Below, piece by piece: positions 8,347 through 17,572 of a stretch of DNA of 64,000 nucleotides. Source of the stretch: Paenibacillus radicis (ex Gao et al. 2016) (GTDB lineage: Bacteria > Bacillota > Bacilli > Paenibacillales > Paenibacillaceae). The DNA lies in contig NZ_BMHY01000001.1 in assembly GCF_014641555.1 (NCBI RefSeq), forward strand, positions 713,706-777,705. The letters are read 5' to 3'. The position numbers and the translations under genes were made by a program. Position 1 is the stretch's first letter; each line of letters starts with the position of its first letter. The notes beneath the pieces were generated by a model, which searched no databases, had not been told where the DNA came from, and saw only the letters and a program-made list of their open reading frames with translations.

Positions 8347-9567
8347 ATGAGACGAATTATGTTGCTGGATGTTGCGCGAGAGAGCAGAAGGCTGCGCCAA
8401 TTGCTCGTGACGGGAAGGACGTTTGCCATCTTATCATTCTGCTCCATGCTGTTTTTTGTCGCGATTGGGCTAGCTGGTATGGCGCATCAACGGTCGGACG
8501 CAGCGCCCATATCTTCGATGAAAGGATTTGCAGCAGCCGTTTCAAGCGGCCTTTTTGGGGACATGCTGGAGATGGAGATGCCTGCCTTTCAAAGCGAGAC
8601 GAAATCGGAGCCGTTGAACAACAAACAAATTAGCAGCTTTCTTATTAGGCTGATGACCGATATTAATCCAAGTGATCCCAAGAGCCTGCTTGCCGGAGAA
8701 ATTCCTGGTATGGGCGCAAATAAATCATTCCTTATCCGCAAGGGAGTCGGTACCGATACGGCAATCGGCCCGGAGGACAACGTCCCGATTCCAGGTATGG
8801 AAGGGGATGGAGACGGGGTGGCAGAGCCAGATACTGCTGATCCAACGACGCCTCCGGTACAAACGCCAGAGCCGACCGAAGCTCCTGATCCCGAACCGAA
8901 TATCGGCGGCCACTCGACGAACGGACGAAAAATCGCATTCATCTATCATTCTCATAACCGCGAATCCTGGTACCCGGAGTTGAAAAGCACGGTGAAGGAT
9001 CCTAACTCCGATACGAAAAATATTACGCTGGTCGGCAAACGGTTAGCTTCCAAGCTTGAGGAGCAGGGTGTAGGAGCGATGCATTCCGACACCGACTATC
9101 CGACAGCGATTAAAGATTATCGCTGGGAGCTTTCCTACAAATATTCGATGAAGACAGTCAAGGAAGCGATGGCAAGCAGCAAGGACTTGAAGTTTTTCTT
9201 TGACATCCACCGCGATTCGCAAAAACGCAAATATACGACAGTTGACATCGGCGGCAAAAGCTATGCTCAGGTCTACTTTATCATCGGTCATAAAAATCCG
9301 GATTGGAAGCAGAACGAAACGTTCGCGACCCAAATTCACGATGAGCTGGAAAAACAATATCCGGGCATTTCCAGAGGGATCTACGGTAAGACGGCTGCTA
9401 CCGGCAACGGCGAGTACAACCAGTCGCTAGCCGAGGACAGCGTTCTGATTGAAATCGGCGGCGTCGATAATACGCTGCAAGAAAGCTACAGGACAGCGGA
9501 TGTGCTGGCCAAAATCATTGCGGATATTTACTGGGACGCGGAGAAGGTAACTGCACCAAAAAGCTAA
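8347..9567 (+). CDS. spoIIP: Stage II sporulation protein P
   Basis: Peptidoglycan hydrolase of the SpoIID-SpoIIM-SpoIIP engulfment machine, acting from the mother-cell membrane. The 406 residues comprise a short cytoplasmic N-terminus, one membrane helix (about 24-44) and a Pro/Glu/Asp-rich linker (about 135-185). The C-terminal SpoIIP amidase/endopeptidase domain carries IYHSHNRESW near 200, DIHRDS near 286 and VLIEIGGVDNT near 367. These supply the His and Glu residues expected for zinc. GGGAGG 6 bases before the ATG supports the start. Upstream gpr and downstream lepA keep the Bacillus order. A mother-cell sigma-E promoter is expected from the family, but none was clear in the sequence. 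Confidence 0.95.
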   Translation: MRRIMLLDVARESRRLRQLLVTGRTFAILSFCSMLFFVAIGLAGMAHQRSDAAPISSMKGFAAAVSSGLFGDMLEMEMPAFQSETKSEPLNNKQISSFLIRLMTDINPSDPKSLLAGEIPGMGANKSFLIRKGVGTDTAIGPEDNVPIPGMEGDGDGVAEPDTADPTTPPVQTPEPTEAPDPEPNIGGHSTNGRKIAFIYHSHNRESWYPELKSTVKDPNSDTKNITLVGKRLASKLEEQGVGAMHSDTDYPTAIKDYRWELSYKYSMKTVKEAMASSKDLKFFFDIHRDSQKRKYTTVDIGGKSYAQVYFIIGHKNPDWKQNETFATQIHDELEKQYPGISRGIYGKTAATGNGEYNQSLAEDSVLIEIGGVDNTLQESYRTADVLAKIIADIYWDAEKVTAPKS

Positions 9568-9581
9568 GAGGAGGGCTCAGT

Positions 9582-10022
9582 ATGAAACGAAGCGCACTAA
9601 AATGGACGATACTGGGGGGAGTGCTCGTTTTTATCGTCTTATATGCGATGGAAATGTCGCAATCCGGCATTGAACGGATCTATGGGCCGATCGAGGGCGG
9701 TCAAACCTCCGTTACATTGCCGTCCGCACAATCTGCCGGTTCGGGAAACAGCGATGAAGGCGTTGTCGACGGCGGCTCCCGCCCCTCTTCCGGTATGTCG
9801 GCTGCTGCTGAGAAAAAGATCGCTAAGCTGGAGAAGGAGCTGGCGGAAGTAAGAGAAATTGCCGAGCGCGGCAGCCGCCGGGAAAGGCTCCCCGGTATTG
9901 ATGGCGGATCGCATGAGCCGGCTGTCAACAAGCTGGCAGACGGCACCTCTGGATTTCTGCAATCCGTCACGACCGGCGGTATTAAATTTGTCGTTTCCCT
10001 GTTCGATTCCGTAACAAACTAG
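9582..10022 (+). CDS. Small membrane protein in the YqxA position
   Basis: Unrecognised protein of 146 residues. An N-terminal membrane helix (about 9-23) is followed by a Ser/Gly-rich segment and a charged coiled-coil-like stretch (AAEKKIAKLEKELAEVREIAERG, about 75-97). A hydrophobic amphipathic C-terminus (SVTTGGIKFVVSLFDSV) closes it. GAGGAGGG precedes the ATG and it starts 14 bases after spoIIP, so the two are probably co-transcribed. In Bacillus the gene between spoIIP and lepA is yqxA (DUF3679), which also has an N-terminal helix and an amphipathic end. This could be a divergent relative, and a sporulation role is inferred from position only. Confidence 0.75.
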   Translation: MKRSALKWTILGGVLVFIVLYAMEMSQSGIERIYGPIEGGQTSVTLPSAQSAGSGNSDEGVVDGGSRPSSGMSAAAEKKIAKLEKELAEVREIAERGSRRERLPGIDGGSHEPAVNKLADGTSGFLQSVTTGGIKFVVSLFDSVTN

Positions 10023-10052
10023 CCGCTGCCGAAACGCATTATGTAATGCGCA

Positions 10053-10081
10053 TTGCTGGCAATCCACCAAACTGATATAAT
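10053..10081 (+). promoter_or_regulatory. lepA promoter
   Basis: TTGCTG (10053-10058), 17-base spacer, TATAAT (10076-10081). Transcription would begin near 10088, downstream of the in-frame ATG at 10084. This supports translation from 10114. Confidence 0.65.
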
Positions 10082-10113
10082 AGATGGAATATTGGACTGT
10101 GTGGGGGTTAGGC

Positions 10114-11931
10114 ATGACTGACGTTCGTGACCGGCAAAAGAAAATAAGAAATTTTTCAATTATTGCTCATATTGACCATGGCAAGTCTACGCTTGCGGAC
10201 CGTATTCTCGAGTTTACCGGGGCTTTGACCTCGCGCGAGATGCAGGAGCAGGTACTGGACCAAATGGATTTGGAGCGGGAACGCGGCATTACGATAAAGC
10301 TGCAAGCGGTTCGTCTTACATACAAGGCGGATGACGGCGAAGAATATTTGCTCAACTTGATTGATACGCCGGGACATGTCGACTTTACTTATGAAGTATC
10401 GCGAAGCATGGCAGCCTGCGAAGGCGCATTGCTTGTCGTCGATGCGGCGCAAGGGATTGAAGCACAGACGCTGGCTAACGTATATTTGGCTCTGGAAAGC
10501 AACCTGGAAATATTGCCTGTTATTAATAAAATCGATCTGCCAAGCGCCGAGCCGGAGCGCGTCAAGCAAGAGATCGAAGATGTAATCGGCCTTGACGCCA
10601 GCGATGCTGTTCTTGCTTCGGCTAAAGCCGGCATCGGCATTAAGGAAATTTTGGAGCAGGTCGTTCAGAAGGTGCCAGCGCCGACAGGCGATCCGGACAA
10701 TCCGCTTAAAGCGCTCATTTTCGACTCGCACTACGATCCTTATAAAGGGGTAATCGTTTACGTACGGGTAATTGACGGCAGCATTAAAGCGGGCAAAAAA
10801 ATCCGCTTCATGGCAACTGGCGCTGAGTTCGAAGTTATCGAAGTAGGTGCGTTCAAGCCCCGCATGTCGATTGTCGACGAGCTGGCAGTTGGCGACGTTG
10901 GGTTTGTCGTTGCAGGCATCAAGAACGTTAAGGACACTCGCGTCGGTGATACGATTACAGAGGCGAAGCGTCCTGCACCTGAGGCGCTGCCAGGCTACCG
11001 GAAGATCAATCCGATGGTATTCTGCGGTCTGTATCCCATTGAGACGCAGGATTACAACGACCTTCGCGAAGCACTGGAGAAGCTGGAGCTTAATGACGCC
11101 TCTCTCCGCTATGAGCCGGAGACGTCTACGGCGCTTGGCTTCGGATTCCGCTGCGGCTTCCTCGGACTGCTCCATATGGAGATCATTCAGGAGCGTATCG
11201 AGCGTGAATTCAACATTCCGCTTATTACGACAGCACCAAGCGTTATTTACCGCGTGACACTGACGAACGGAACAGTTCTCGATATCGACAACCCTTCCAA
11301 CTACCCCGAAGCGGGCAAGCTGGAGTATGTCGAGGAGCCGTACGTTAAAGCAGCTATTATTGTGCCGAATGATTTTGTTGGCGCCATTATGGAGCTTTGC
11401 CAAGGCAAGCGCGGCGAATTTGTTAATATGGAGTATCTGGATACGAACCGCGTTACGCTCACGTATGAGATTCCGTTGTCGGAAATCGTATATGATTTCT
11501 TTGATCAATTGAAATCCAGTACGAAGGGCTACGCGTCCTTCGATTATGAAGTATCGGGTTACCGTCGTTCCAATCTGGTCAAAATGGACATTATGCTCAA
11601 CAGCGAACAGGTTGATGCCTTGTCCGTCATCGTCCACCGCGACCGAGCTTACCACCGCGGACGGGTTATTTGCCAGAAGATGAAAGAGCTTATTCCGCGT
11701 CAAATGTTTGAAGTGCCTGTTCAGGCATCGATCGGCACGAAGGTTATTGCCAGAGAGACGGTCAAAGCGATGCGTAAGAACGTATTGGCCAAATGTTATG
11801 GCGGCGACATCAGCCGGAAGCGGAAGCTGCTCGATAAGCAGAAGGAAGGCAAGAAGCGCATGAAGCAGGTCGGCAGCGTTGAGGTGCCGCAGGAAGCGTT
11901 CATGGCGGTTCTGAAGATCGACGAGGATTAA
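10114..11931 (+). CDS. lepA: Elongation factor 4 (LepA), ribosomal translocase GTPase
   Basis: Translational GTPase that acts on stalled or mistranslocated ribosomes. The 605 residues fit the family. G1 is AHIDHGKST, the switch region is [11 protein letters not shown]3 is DTPGHVDF and G4 is NKID. EF-G-like domains III and V follow, then the LepA-specific C-terminal domain ([27 protein letters not shown]). The ATG at 10114 is preferred over the in-frame 10084 because the sequence from [18 protein letters not shown] matches where the family begins and the promoter would start transcription after 10084. It precedes hemW as in Bacillus. Confidence 0.97.
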   Translation: MTDVRDRQKKIRNFSIIAHIDHGKSTLADRILEFTGALTSREMQEQVLDQMDLERERGITIKLQAVRLTYKADDGEEYLLNLIDTPGHVDFTYEVSRSMAACEGALLVVDAAQGIEAQTLANVYLALESNLEILPVINKIDLPSAEPERVKQEIEDVIGLDASDAVLASAKAGIGIKEILEQVVQKVPAPTGDPDNPLKALIFDSHYDPYKGVIVYVRVIDGSIKAGKKIRFMATGAEFEVIEVGAFKPRMSIVDELAVGDVGFVVAGIKNVKDTRVGDTITEAKRPAPEALPGYRKINPMVFCGLYPIETQDYNDLREALEKLELNDASLRYEPETSTALGFGFRCGFLGLLHMEIIQERIEREFNIPLITTAPSVIYRVTLTNGTVLDIDNPSNYPEAGKLEYVEEPYVKAAIIVPNDFVGAIMELCQGKRGEFVNMEYLDTNRVTLTYEIPLSEIVYDFFDQLKSSTKGYASFDYEVSGYRRSNLVKMDIMLNSEQVDALSVIVHRDRAYHRGRVICQKMKELIPRQMFEVPVQASIGTKVIARETVKAMRKNVLAKCYGGDISRKRKLLDKQKEGKKRMKQVGSVEVPQEAFMAVLKIDED

Positions 11932-11947
11932 ACCTAAGGCATACAAT

Positions 11948-12000
11948 CGACAGGCTTACAGGAGAGCAGATTGCGGCCTCCCCGTAAGCCTGTCGTTTTA
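11948..12000 (+). terminator. lepA terminator
   Basis: CGACAGGCTTAC (11948-11959) and GTAAGCCTGTCG (11984-11995) form a perfect 12-bp stem followed by TTTTAT. Confidence 0.8.
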
Positions 12001-12057
12001 TCGTTATATAGGAAAAAAGCCGCCTTGCGGCTGTTTGACAAGAGAGGAGGATTTGCA

Positions 12058-13242
12058 ATGACCGCGATTCATGCAGCGCCGAGGGCGCTTTATATTCATA
12101 TCCCGTTTTGTACGAATAAGTGCCACTATTGCGATTTCACTTCTTATGTTCTAAAAGGCCAGCCTGTGGACGATTATTTGGACGCGCTCGAAAGAGAGAT
12201 GGTGATGACGACCGCTGCGATGCCGCCCCAAATGATCGATACCGTCTTCGTCGGAGGCGGTACCCCTACGGTCCTGACCCCTCCGCAAATGGAACGATTC
12301 CTGGCTTCGGTCAAGCGGCATTTCCCGCTGTCTGAGCAAGTGGAGTTTACGATGGAAGCCAATCCCGGAACGACAGATCCTGAGAAGCTTGCTGCCATGT
12401 TCGCAGGCGGGGTAAACCGGATCAGCTTTGGCGTGCAGTCGTTCAACAACGCCTTGCTGGAGAAGATCGGACGCATTCATAATGTAGACGATGTATATCG
12501 AAGTCTGGAGAATGCTCGCGCAGCGGGCTTTACGAATTTATCGATCGACTTGATGTTCGGTTTGCCGGGTCAGACCGTGGAGACGTTGGAGGACAGCGTC
12601 GAGAAGGCGCTGGCGCTCGAGCTTCCTCATTATTCGCTATACAGCTTGAAGGTAGAAGAAAATACGCTGTTTCATAAGCTCTATCAGCGCGACGAGCTGC
12701 CGCTCCCGTCGGAGGATGAGGAGTTTTCGATGTATACCCATCTGATGGACCGCCTGAAGGGTGCTGGCTATCAGCACTATGAGATTAGCAACTTTGCCCG
12801 TCCTGGCTATGAGGGCCGCCACAACTCCACCTACTGGCGCAATGAGCCGTATTACGGACTAGGCGCTGGAGCACACGGCTATGCGGGCAGAGAACGTCAT
12901 ATTAATGTAAAAGGCGTTCAGCCCTATATCGATTACACGCTGACCAAGCTTCCGCGGCTGGAAACGAATGCAGTATCCGAACTGGAAGCGATCGAAGACT
13001 TTATGATGGTTGGCTTGCGGCTGCTTGAAGGCGTGCGCGCCTCAAGCTTCGCCAAGCAATTTCCGGGCAAGACGCTGGAGCAGATCTTTGGGCCGATCAT
13101 CGAGAAGCTGCTGAAAGACGGCTTGCTGGAACGCATTGAAGAAGCCGATGATTATGGCTACAGACTGACGGATAAAGGCGTTTTATTCGGCAATGACGTG
13201 TTCGGTTCTTTCATCGGATTGGAAGAGGAAGCTGCCCGCTAA
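12058..13242 (+). CDS. hemW: Radical SAM heme chaperone HemW (formerly annotated HemN-like)
   Basis: Radical-SAM family protein thought to deliver heme to target proteins rather than to oxidise coproporphyrinogen. The 394 residues carry the Fe-S motif CTNKCHYC (C-x3-C-x2-C) near residue 17. SAM-site stretches (FVGGGTPTVL, MEANPGTTD, RISFGVQSF) follow, then the HemW region HNSTYWRNEPYYGLGAGAHGY. A HemN_C domain lies at the end. The ATG at 12058 is chosen for its GAGGAGG ribosome site; the open frame extends back to 11971, but that part overlaps the lepA terminator. It sits between lepA and the hrcA operon, matching Bacillus yqeR. Confidence 0.92.
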   Translation: MTAIHAAPRALYIHIPFCTNKCHYCDFTSYVLKGQPVDDYLDALEREMVMTTAAMPPQMIDTVFVGGGTPTVLTPPQMERFLASVKRHFPLSEQVEFTMEANPGTTDPEKLAAMFAGGVNRISFGVQSFNNALLEKIGRIHNVDDVYRSLENARAAGFTNLSIDLMFGLPGQTVETLEDSVEKALALELPHYSLYSLKVEENTLFHKLYQRDELPLPSEDEEFSMYTHLMDRLKGAGYQHYEISNFARPGYEGRHNSTYWRNEPYYGLGAGAHGYAGRERHINVKGVQPYIDYTLTKLPRLETNAVSELEAIEDFMMVGLRLLEGVRASSFAKQFPGKTLEQIFGPIIEKLLKDGLLERIEEADDYGYRLTDKGVLFGNDVFGSFIGLEEEAAR

Positions 13243-13261
13243 ATTTTTGTGAAATTGCCTC

Positions 13262-13290
13262 TTGATAAAACATGCGTACCGCTGTATATT
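13262..13290 (+). promoter_or_regulatory. Promoter of the GNAT gene
   Basis: TTGATA (13262-13267), 17-base spacer, TATATT (13285-13290); good housekeeping-type spacing about 45 bases before the start codon. Confidence 0.6.
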
Positions 13291-13333
13291 TATTCAATAG
13301 ATTAAATATGCACCGGGTGGAGGCGAAGGCGGA

Positions 13334-13816
13334 GTGATGGCAACGGAAAGTTTGCAGGCAGTATGCAGAGTCGCGACAGCGGACGATGTGGATACGTTAT
13401 TTGAATTAATTAAAGGCTACGCGGAACAGGGAATTATGTTGCCCAGGTCGAAGGAGGCGCTCCTGCGTCAGATCTCAACCTTCGTTGTAGCAGAGGTCGG
13501 ACAAGAGGTTGTCGGCTGCGGCGCGCTCACCCGGCTCGGATCTGAGCTTGTAGAAATTCGCTCGCTCGGTATGACGGAAGGCTATAAGGGTCTTGGCATT
13601 GGCAGCAAGCTGGTCGACTTTCTTATCGCGCAAGCCATAGAGCAAGGCATTCCCAAAATTATGGCTTTAACCTATGCGGTTCCGTTCTTTTTGCGGAATG
13701 GCTTCAGTATCGTCGACAAAGAAATTTTTCCGGAGAAAGTATGGACGGATTGCGTAAATTGTCCGAAGCAGCATGCCTGCGATGAAATTGCAGTGCTGCG
13801 GGTGCTGATCGAATAG
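13334..13816 (+). CDS. GNAT-family N-acetyltransferase (ArgA-like domain)
   Basis: Predicted acetyl-CoA-dependent acyltransferase of about 160 residues. The core GNAT fold is visible: VVAEVGQEVVGCGALTRL, then EIRSLGMTEGYKGLGIGSKLVDFLI, whose GYKGLGIG is the pyrophosphate-binding motif A. The C-terminal PFFLRNGFSIVDKEIFPEKVW leads to a Cys-rich tail, CVNCPKQHAC. This tail also occurs in the short single-domain N-acetylglutamate-synthase-like proteins, so acetylation of an amino acid such as glutamate is possible but unproven. GTG at 13334 and ATG at 13337 are both usable after GGTGGAGG (13316-13323). It has its own promoter and terminator, so it is separate from the heat-shock operon. Confidence 0.85.
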   Translation: MMATESLQAVCRVATADDVDTLFELIKGYAEQGIMLPRSKEALLRQISTFVVAEVGQEVVGCGALTRLGSELVEIRSLGMTEGYKGLGIGSKLVDFLIAQAIEQGIPKIMALTYAVPFFLRNGFSIVDKEIFPEKVWTDCVNCPKQHACDEIAVLRVLIE

Positions 13817-13854
13817 ATGAATAGCCGTGTGAAAACGGGATGAAAGGCCAAAAT

Positions 13855-13897
13855 GCCAAACCGACTTGACAATCGTCAAGCTGGTTTGGTATTTTTG
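13855..13897 (+). terminator. Terminator of the GNAT gene
   Basis: A long stem from 13855-13870 pairs with 13875-13890 across the loop AATC and ends in ATTTTTG. Its left arm contains TTGACA, which may double as the -35 of the next operon. Confidence 0.75.
13866..13895 (+). promoter_or_regulatory. Candidate promoter of the hrcA operon
   Basis: TTGACA (13866-13871), 18 bases, TATTTT (13890-13895). It overlaps the preceding terminator, and the predicted transcript start falls just before the CIRCE element. Confidence 0.45.
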
Positions 13898-13906
13898 TAT
13901 TAATGA

Positions 13907-13933
13907 TTAGCACTCGACTTTAATGAGTGCTAA
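13907..13933 (+). promoter_or_regulatory. CIRCE operator for HrcA
   Basis: Perfect consensus TTAGCACTC-N9-GAGTGCTAA. It is the binding site of HrcA, the product of the next gene, so the operon should be autorepressed and released on heat shock. Confidence 0.97.
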
Positions 13934-13989
13934 CGATGAGGCGAGAACGGCCGTATTGACATAGGCATATAATTGGGGAGGGATTTGGA

Positions 13990-15015
13990 ATGTTGACTGA
14001 TCGGCAACGAATGATACTGAATGCGATAATCGACGATTACATCCGCTCGGCGGAGCCTGTCGGATCACGAAGCATATCTAAACGAGGCGACGTTGGCTTC
14101 AGCCCCGCTACGATTCGCAACGAAATGGCGGATCTGGAGGAGCTTGGCTTTCTGGAGCAGCCGCATACGTCGGCAGGCCGTATTCCCTCTACCAAAGGAT
14201 ATCGCTATTACGTCGATCATCTCGTCAATTTTAATGAAGTCAATGAACAAGACCTGACGAAAGTACGTTCTTTTTTCTCTGAAAAAGTGAATGAAATGGA
14301 GCAGGTTATCCAGCATGCGGCCATGATCTTGTCCAATTTGACGAATTACACATCGATCTTGCTTGGACCGGAAATGTTCAGCACGTCGCTTAAGCATTTC
14401 AGTCTGGTACCGCTTGATGCCACTTCAGCCGTAGCGATTATCGTAACGAACACAGGGCATGTCGAAAACCGGACCATCCAAATTCCGCCAGGCGTGAGCA
14501 TGGAGGAAATGGAGAAGGTTGTTCGGATTTTGAACACGAAGCTGGTAGGTGTTCCGCTTATTCGCTTGAAGTCTAAGCTGCACGCCGAAATGGGCCAGGA
14601 GCTGGATCGTTACATCGATCATTGCGAAGAAGTGCTGGGTGTTCTCGACAAAGCGCTGCAAAGCGACGATGAGCACCGCATCTTTCTTAGCGGGACGACG
14701 AATATGCTGACGCAGCCGGAGTTCAAGGATGTCGACAAAGTGAAGACAATTTTGGATTTGCTGGATGAAACCCCTGCTATCATGAAAATGTTTTCTGCGC
14801 TTCCTTCGGGTATACAAGTCCGCATCGGAACAGAAAATGACCAAGAGGCTATCGCGAACTGCAGCTTAATAACCGCCACCTATTCAGTGGATGGGCAGTC
14901 GCTAGGCACAATCGGCATTCTTGGACCGACAAGGATGGAGTACGGTAAAGTCATTAGTCTGCTTAATATTATTTCGAAGGATATGGCGCTTATGCTAGGC
15001 CGTTGGTATAAATAA
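13990..15015 (+). CDS. hrcA: Heat-inducible transcription repressor HrcA
   Basis: Repressor that binds CIRCE and needs GroE for activity. At 341 residues it is family length. It has an N-terminal winged helix (MLTDRQRMILNAIIDDYI, then SPATIRNEMADLEELGFLEQPHTSAGRIPSTKGYRYY) and a GAF-like and dimerisation part (SVAIIVTNTGHVENRTI region onward). Its C-terminus includes GTIGILGPTRMEYGKVI. A GGGAGG site lies 6 bases before the ATG. It is the first gene of the grpE-dnaK-dnaJ operon, 56 bases after the CIRCE element. Confidence 0.97.
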   Translation: MLTDRQRMILNAIIDDYIRSAEPVGSRSISKRGDVGFSPATIRNEMADLEELGFLEQPHTSAGRIPSTKGYRYYVDHLVNFNEVNEQDLTKVRSFFSEKVNEMEQVIQHAAMILSNLTNYTSILLGPEMFSTSLKHFSLVPLDATSAVAIIVTNTGHVENRTIQIPPGVSMEEMEKVVRILNTKLVGVPLIRLKSKLHAEMGQELDRYIDHCEEVLGVLDKALQSDDEHRIFLSGTTNMLTQPEFKDVDKVKTILDLLDETPAIMKMFSALPSGIQVRIGTENDQEAIANCSLITATYSVDGQSLGTIGILGPTRMEYGKVISLLNIISKDMALMLGRWYK

Positions 15016-15028
15016 GGAGGTGAATTGG

Positions 15029-15571
15029 GTGAGTAACGAACATAACGAAGCGGTTGAGGAAACCGTAACGGAGCAGGAACAAGCAGGACAGGAAGCAGAG
15101 GCGCAAGCTGAGCTTCAAGAGGATCCGCGCCTCTCTGAGCTTGCACAGCAAGCAGAGGAGAACCAGCAGCGATACTTACGCGTGCAAGCGGATTTTGATA
15201 ATTTCCGCCGCCGCACCATGAAGGAAAAAGAAGAACTGGGACAATACGCATCGATGAAGCTGATCGGGCAATTGCTTCCGGTTGTCGATAACTTTGAACG
15301 AGCGGTTGCAGCAGCATCGGTCAATGGCGATTATGAATCGCTTGCGAAAGGTGTGGACATGATTTTCCGACAGCTGGAGCAAACGCTGCAGCAGGAAGGT
15401 CTGCAGGCGATGAATGTCGTCGGCGAGCCGTTCAACCCTGAATTCCATCAAGCCATTATGACGGTGGAATCCGAAGAGCATGAAGAAGGCATCATTGTTG
15501 AAGAAGTGCAAAAAGGCTACGTGCTGAAAGACAAAGTGCTTCGTCCCGCGATGGTTAAAGTTAGCGGCTAA
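15029..15571 (+). CDS. grpE: Nucleotide exchange factor GrpE
   Basis: Cochaperone that releases ADP from DnaK. The 180 residues start with an acidic Glu/Gln-rich segment of about 50 residues. A long coiled coil (YLRVQADFDNFRRRTMKEKEELGQYA) follows, then the beta-domain with NPEFHQAIMTVESEEHEEGIIVEEVQKGY and KDKVLRPAMVKV. GTG at 15029 is chosen: AAGGAGGTG (15014-15022) lies 6 bases before it, whereas an in-frame GTG at 15020 is part of that ribosome site. The gene is 13 bases after hrcA and is co-transcribed. Confidence 0.96.
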   Translation: MSNEHNEAVEETVTEQEQAGQEAEAQAELQEDPRLSELAQQAEENQQRYLRVQADFDNFRRRTMKEKEELGQYASMKLIGQLLPVVDNFERAVAAASVNGDYESLAKGVDMIFRQLEQTLQQEGLQAMNVVGEPFNPEFHQAIMTVESEEHEEGIIVEEVQKGYVLKDKVLRPAMVKVSG

Positions 15572-15627
15572 GGTGTTATTCAATAATAAGGCTGGAATCA
15601 GCCATATAAATTAGGAGGAAACTGACG

Positions 15628-17460
15628 ATGAGTAAAGTAATCGGTATTGACCTGGGTACAACGAACTCTTGCGTTGCAGTAATGGAGGGCGGCGAAGCCG
15701 TCGTAATCCCGAATCCGGAAGGCAACCGCACGACGCCATCCGTTGTCGGCTTTAAGAAAGACGGAGAGCGTATTGTCGGCGAAACGGCGAAACGCCAAGC
15801 CATCACCAACCCTGACCGGACAGTTAGCTCGGTAAAACGCCACATGGGCACAAACCATAAAGAAACGATTGACGGCAAAGACTTCACGCCGCAAGAAATT
15901 TCTGCAATTATTTTGCAAAAGCTGAAATCCGACGCGGAAGCTTACCTGGGCCAACCTGTAACGCAAGCCGTTATTACGGTTCCTGCTTACTTCAATGACA
16001 GCCAGCGTCAAGCGACGAAGGACGCGGGTAAAATCGCAGGCCTGGAAGTGCTGCGTATCGTCAACGAGCCAACAGCGGCAGCTCTTGCTTACGGCATGGA
16101 GAAAACAGAAGATCAAACGATCCTCGTCTATGACCTTGGCGGCGGCACGTTTGACGTATCGATCCTTGAACTGGGCGACGGCTTCTTCGAAGTTAAAGCA
16201 ACAAGCGGCGACAACAAGCTCGGCGGCGACGACTTTGACCAAGTTGTTATCGATTATCTGGTTGCTGAGTTTAAGAAAGAGCAAGGCATCGACCTGTCGA
16301 AGGACAAAGCGGCTGTTCAACGCTTGAAGGATGCAGCAGAGAAAGCGAAGAAAGAGCTTTCCGGCGTATTGACATCTACGATCTCGCTTCCATTTATTAC
16401 GATGGTTGACGGCGTTCCTCAGCATTTGGAGATGAACCTGACCCGTGCGAAATTCGAAGAGCTGTCCGCTGGCCTTGTAGAGCGTACGATGGGTCCTGTT
16501 CGTCAGGCGCTTAGCGATTCGGGCTTGTCCACAAGCGAAATTAATAAAGTGGTACTCGTAGGCGGTTCTACGCGTATTCCAGCCGTTCAAGAAGCAGTTA
16601 AAAAACTGATCGGCAAAGATCCGCATAAAGGCGTTAACCCGGATGAGGTTGTAGCGCTGGGCGCGGCTGTTCAAGCAGGCGTTCTTACAGGCGACGTTAA
16701 AGACGTTGTATTGCTCGACGTTACGCCTTTGTCGCTCGGTATCGAGACGGCTGGCGGCGTATTTACGAAAATGATCGATCGCAATACGACGATTCCAACG
16801 AGCAAATCGCAAGTGTACTCGACGTATGCCGACAATCAGCCTGGCGTAGAAATTCACGTTCTGCAAGGCGAGCGTCAAATGGCTGCCGGCAACAAAACGC
16901 TTGGCCGCTTCACGCTTAGCGACATTCCGCTGGCACCACGCGGCGTTCCGCAAATCGAAGTAACCTTCGATATCGATGCGAACGGTATTGTTAACGTATC
17001 GGCTTTGGATAAAGGCACTGGCAAAAGCCAAAAAATTACGATTACTTCGTCCGGTGGTCTGAGCGAGGAAGAAATCGAAAAAATGATGAAAGATGCCGAG
17101 CTGAACGCTGAGGATGACCGTAAACGCCGTGAGCTGGTTGAAGCGAAAAACGCAGCTGACCAACTTATCTATTCGGTTGACAAAACGATCAAGGATCTTG
17201 GCGATAAAGTTGATGCTTCCGAAATCGACAAAGCGAATGCAGCGAAAGAGAAGCTTGCAGCAGCAGTTGCAACGGAAAACATTGATGAAATCAATGCCGC
17301 TTCCGAAGAGCTGACCCAAATCGTTCAAGCGCTGTCCGTTAAGCTCTATGAGCAAGCGCAGCAAGGCGCAGAAGGTGCGGAACCGCAAGAAGGCGGAGCA
17401 GCTCCTAAGAAAGACAATGTTGTAGACGCAGACTACGAAGTGGTTGACGACAACAAATAA
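15628..17460 (+). CDS. dnaK: Molecular chaperone DnaK (Hsp70)
   Basis: ATP-dependent chaperone. The 610 residues show the Hsp70 signatures [17 protein letters not shown] near the start, [13 protein letters not shown] (about 169-181) and [15 protein letters not shown] (about 309-323). A substrate-binding domain follows, then a helical lid, and an acidic end ([13 protein letters not shown]). The N-terminal domain lacks the extra segment of Gram-negative DnaK, as expected for Firmicutes. A strong AGGAGG site precedes the ATG. It sits in the HrcA/CIRCE-controlled operon. Confidence 0.98.
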   Translation: MSKVIGIDLGTTNSCVAVMEGGEAVVIPNPEGNRTTPSVVGFKKDGERIVGETAKRQAITNPDRTVSSVKRHMGTNHKETIDGKDFTPQEISAIILQKLKSDAEAYLGQPVTQAVITVPAYFNDSQRQATKDAGKIAGLEVLRIVNEPTAAALAYGMEKTEDQTILVYDLGGGTFDVSILELGDGFFEVKATSGDNKLGGDDFDQVVIDYLVAEFKKEQGIDLSKDKAAVQRLKDAAEKAKKELSGVLTSTISLPFITMVDGVPQHLEMNLTRAKFEELSAGLVERTMGPVRQALSDSGLSTSEINKVVLVGGSTRIPAVQEAVKKLIGKDPHKGVNPDEVVALGAAVQAGVLTGDVKDVVLLDVTPLSLGIETAGGVFTKMIDRNTTIPTSKSQVYSTYADNQPGVEIHVLQGERQMAAGNKTLGRFTLSDIPLAPRGVPQIEVTFDIDANGIVNVSALDKGTGKSQKITITSSGGLSEEEIEKMMKDAELNAEDDRKRRELVEAKNAADQLIYSVDKTIKDLGDKVDASEIDKANAAKEKLAAAVATENIDEINAASEELTQIVQALSVKLYEQAQQGAEGAEPQEGGAAPKKDNVVDADYEVVDDNK

Positions 17461-17485
17461 TTAGCTTAAGCTTGCTACCGAGGTG

Positions 17486-17523
17486 AGGTCAAAGTCAGGG
17501 GCTCCCTGTCTTTGACCTTCTTC
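17486..17523 (+). terminator. Hairpin between dnaK and dnaJ
   Basis: AGGTCAAAG-T-CAGGG (17486-17500) pairs with CCCTG-T-CTTTGACCT (17504-17518) around the loop GCT, followed by TCTTC. The T-run is poor, so it is more likely a partial terminator or mRNA-processing/stability element setting dnaJ below dnaK. Confidence 0.55.
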
Positions 17524-17572
17524 GCGCATTTATAGCTTTTCGTAATGGAACATGGGTGGAGGTGAGAACTAG

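Noticed and set aside
10156..11946. 596-residue open frame opposite lepA
   Set aside because: Codon-structure shadow of a highly conserved gene; composition is odd (many Arg, His, Asn) and no family motif is seen.
13955..13972. TTGACA followed by TATAAT before hrcA
   Set aside because: The two boxes are only about 8 bases apart, too close for a promoter, and both lie downstream of CIRCE.
15598..17388. 596-residue open frame opposite dnaK
   Set aside because: Same shadow effect; dnaK itself is unambiguous and the antisense frame has no ribosome site.
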